A DNA stretch of 64,000 nucleotides, from the NCBI RefSeq assembly GCF_001999905.1, contig NZ_CP019640.1, forward strand, positions 2,832,001 to 2,896,000, in the 5' to 3' direction. Of the stretch, positions 62,243-64,000 are shown piece by piece. Numbering within the stretch: the stretch's first letter is position 1; each line of letters opens with the position of its first letter. The DNA comes from Planococcus lenghuensis. Its GTDB lineage: Bacteria; Bacillota; Bacilli; Bacillales_A; Planococcaceae. A program made the position numbers and the translations under genes. The notes under the pieces were generated by a model. The model had not been told where the DNA came from. It worked only from the letters and a program-made list of their open reading frames with translations, and searched no databases.

Positions 62243-64000
62243 TTATTTCTTCAATTGGCCTTTATTTGATACGACGGTGTATGTGCCGAGTTTGTTGACG
62301 CTAATGGTGAATGTGCCGTCACCTTGTTCGCCTTGGAAGATTTTCCATTTGCCGTTGTCGGCAAGGAATGAACCGAACTGGATTTTCACATTGGATTTGG
62401 TATCGAATGTGATGGTGGCTGCTGAACCGAATGTCAGTGCCAGTTCGTCGCCTTCCGCTCCGAGGAGACCGAAGTCGATTTGGTCAGCGATGGCCGGGCG
62501 GTTGTCGACAGTCTCTTCGCTGCCCACACCAATTTCGAGGGTGAATTCACCGCCGGCAGCTTCAGCAATTTGCGCGATTTGTTCAGCCGTCAGTGTGAGC
62601 TCGGCTGTCGGTGTGTCGACGAAGAGATTCTTGCCGCTCACGAGCAGTTCCGTAACAACGTCTTCACTGAAGTGGATGTTGAGATTTCCTTCTTCATCGA
62701 ATTCGCCTGTAACGACAACCGCCTGTTCACCGGAGAAGTCCGGTTCTGCATGCTGTTCGCCCGGAATGACTTCTTCTTCAAAATCGATCTGGATGAGCAA
62801 TGGATCATGGTCGGATGCGCGGCCATGTTCTTCCATGAACATCGCGTTGATATGGACCATATCGATGTCTGTCTGTTCAGCCAGGTTGTCTGTTACGAGA
62901 ATGTGGTCGAGCACTTGCGAGTTGCCCTGATAAAAGTACGAGAAGCGGTCTTCGAGCGGCACATCTTCAACTTTATTTACGAGAATATCACCCGCCAATA
63001 CTTCAAGCGGCTCTGAGAATTCAAAGTCGTTAATATCCCCTGCAACCACAACATTCAGATCAGGGTCTGCTGCAAGCCCCGCTTCAATGAAGTCATTGAT
63101 CGATTGGGCGAGTCGGATCCGTTCTTCTTCCGAACCAAGATACGGCGGTTGGTTGTCACCGAATAACGGCTCGTCTCCTCCTTTCGAGTTCAAGTGCGCG
63201 CCGATGACGACGATTTCTTCACCTTGGAACGTGAATTCCGCAGCGATCGCTTTCCGAGTGTTCGGTGCCTCGTCCGGTGCGATGCGACCCGGGTTCAGCG
63301 CCAGGTCACCGTCTTCTGTCCAGTAGTTGGCGTCATCAAAGTCGCCGACTGCTCCTGTGTCATTCAACGTCACCCGTTCCGGATTGTAGAGGAAACCGAC
63401 GCGGATGTTACCGCCCGGCTGTCCGCCGTCCTGGTTGTACTCCGGATCGATGTTCACGAATTCGTATTCGGGACCGCCCGCTGCCACGATTTCCGCAATG
63501 ATGCGTTCATAGCTTTCATCCGCCGCGGAAGTTCCGGATCTGATCGGACCGTCGTTGTCCTGAACTTCAACGAGCGTGATGATATCCGGTGAATTCAAGT
63601 CATTCACGAAAGACTCCGCCACGCGCTGCGCTTTCGCATCAGATGTGTGACTCGGGTCGGCCGAGAAGTTTTCGACGTTGTATGAAGCGATCGTCAGTTC
63701 ATCTTCTTCCGGCACAATCCATGTTTCTTCCGGTGTCACGCCGCCATCAATCAGTTCAGGCAGGCTCTCGGAAGTCGCTAGGATTTGATAGTTGCTATAG
63801 CCATAGGAAACCGGTCCAGTAACTGTGCCATCGAGGTAGTCGCCCGCTTTTGCAATATAGTCTTCATCGTCGATGTTGATCTTCACTTTTTCCGGGTTGT
63901 AGTCGTTTTCCGAGATCAGGAGGCCTTCCTGCTTGTGAAAGTTCTTTTCCGGATAAAGATCAGACACGACCCACAGCTCGCCGTATTTCTGCGGCCCGAT
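62243..64000 (-). CDS. Extracellular endonuclease/exonuclease/phosphatase-family nuclease (ExeM/NucH-like), 5' part outside the window
   Basis: At least 585 residues are inside the window and the frame is still open at 64000. After an OB-like segment (INIDDEDYIAKAGDYLDGTVTGPVSYG) the EEP nuclease domain starts at LTIASYNVENFS and continues with TLVEVQDNDG (Glu), GAHLNSKGGD, VAGDINDFEFSEP (Asp/Asn) and RASDHDPLLI (Asp-His), a complete catalytic set. A C-terminal domain of about 180 residues rich in Glu and Asp follows. ExeM- and NucH-type proteins are large secreted or wall-linked DNases that release phosphate from extracellular DNA. The signal peptide must lie beyond the window. Confidence 0.88.
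   Translation of the reverse strand: MGPQKYGELWVVSDLYPEKNFHKQEGLLISENDYNPEKVKINIDDEDYIAKAGDYLDGTVTGPVSYGYSNYQILATSESLPELIDGGVTPEETWIVPEEDELTIASYNVENFSADPSHTSDAKAQRVAESFVNDLNSPDIITLVEVQDNDGPIRSGTSAADESYERIIAEIVAAGGPEYEFVNIDPEYNQDGGQPGGNIRVGFLYNPERVTLNDTGAVGDFDDANYWTEDGDLALNPGRIAPDEAPNTRKAIAAEFTFQGEEIVVIGAHLNSKGGDEPLFGDNQPPYLGSEEERIRLAQSINDFIEAGLAADPDLNVVVAGDINDFEFSEPLEVLAGDILVNKVEDVPLEDRFSYFYQGNSQVLDHILVTDNLAEQTDIDMVHINAMFMEEHGRASDHDPLLIQIDFEEEVIPGEQHAEPDFSGEQAVVVTGEFDEEGNLNIHFSEDVVTELLVSGKNLFVDTPTAELTLTAEQIAQIAEAAGGEFTLEIGVGSEETVDNRPAIADQIDFGLLGAEGDELALTFGSAATITFDTKSNVKIQFGSFLADNGKWKIFQGEQGDGTFTISVNKLGTYTVVSNKGQLKK

Noticed and set aside
1-64000. tRNA, rRNA, riboswitch or prophage genes
   Set aside because: I looked for tRNA-like ends, rRNA motifs, long structured leaders and phage structural genes, and saw none I could support.

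Overview
The window reads as a chromosomal segment of a low-to-moderate GC Gram-positive bacterium (Bacillota). A Planococcaceae- or Bacillaceae-like host is my best guess. The reasons are strong AGGAGG-type ribosome binding sites, split CapA/CapB tyrosine kinases with a PHP-type phosphatase, an LCP protein, an OmpR-type two-component pair, and a set of Bacillales-type insertion sequences. Species cannot be fixed from the sequence alone. By eye, the capsule genes between about 9.7 and 28 kb are much more AT-rich than the flanks, which suggests import.

Layout. (1) 1-9.6 kb is a graveyard of mobile DNA: a REP-associated tyrosine transposase remnant with 143-bp REP-like repeats, a 5'-truncated IS21, a three-gene Tn7/Mu-like element (DUF6431 protein, DDE transposase, ExeA-like ATPase), truncated ugd and epimerase genes, and a decayed ISL3 transposase. 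A Glu/Pro-rich lipoprotein gene sits at 1.06-1.6 kb. (2) 9.7-37.2 kb is capsule cluster 1, all on the minus strand and read from 37.2 kb downwards. It runs capA-capB-capC, PglF-, PglE- and PglC-like genes (a bacillosamine-type initiating sugar), a formyltransferase, a PIG-L deacetylase, a NeuD-type acetyltransferase, a glycosyltransferase, capE-capF-capG (UDP-L-FucNAc), a second glycosyltransferase, a Wzy-like polymerase, a Wzx-like flippase, and the ugd and epimerase remnants. IS630, IS1182, ISL3, IS3, IS110 and IS4 copies, several nested in each other, cut it into pieces. (3) 37.4-39.1 kb holds a plus-strand pair, an SGNH-like protein and an LCP ligase, closed by a strong hairpin terminator. 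(4) 39.2-54.9 kb is polysaccharide cluster 2, minus strand and intact: second capA/capB, CapK-like enzyme, MurJ-like flippase, nucleotide-sugar dehydrogenase, glycosyltransferase, galE, phosphoglycosyltransferase, UDP-glucuronate epimerase-like gene, DUF2334 deacetylase, polymerase/ligase, ATP-grasp enzyme and two glycosyltransferases. (5) 55.2-59.6 kb is a minus-strand unit of histidine kinase, response regulator and glycosyltransferase with its own terminator. The kinase has an unusual layout. (6) 59.7-64 kb holds a NERD-domain protein, two arrays of exactly 21-bp-phased repeats, a lipoprotein and the 3' part of a large extracellular nuclease gene.

How the genes fit together. Each cluster carries its own chain-length and tyrosine-kinase pair, phosphoglycosyltransferase, glycosyltransferases, flippase and polymerase, so two different surface polymers are encoded. 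They may share the single CapC phosphatase and the LCP protein for attachment to the wall. Cluster 2 adds an ATP-grasp enzyme, a CapK-like adenylate-forming enzyme and a deacetylase, pointing to non-sugar decoration. The two-component system upstream is a candidate regulator of cluster 2. No tRNA, rRNA, CRISPR array or phage region was recognised.
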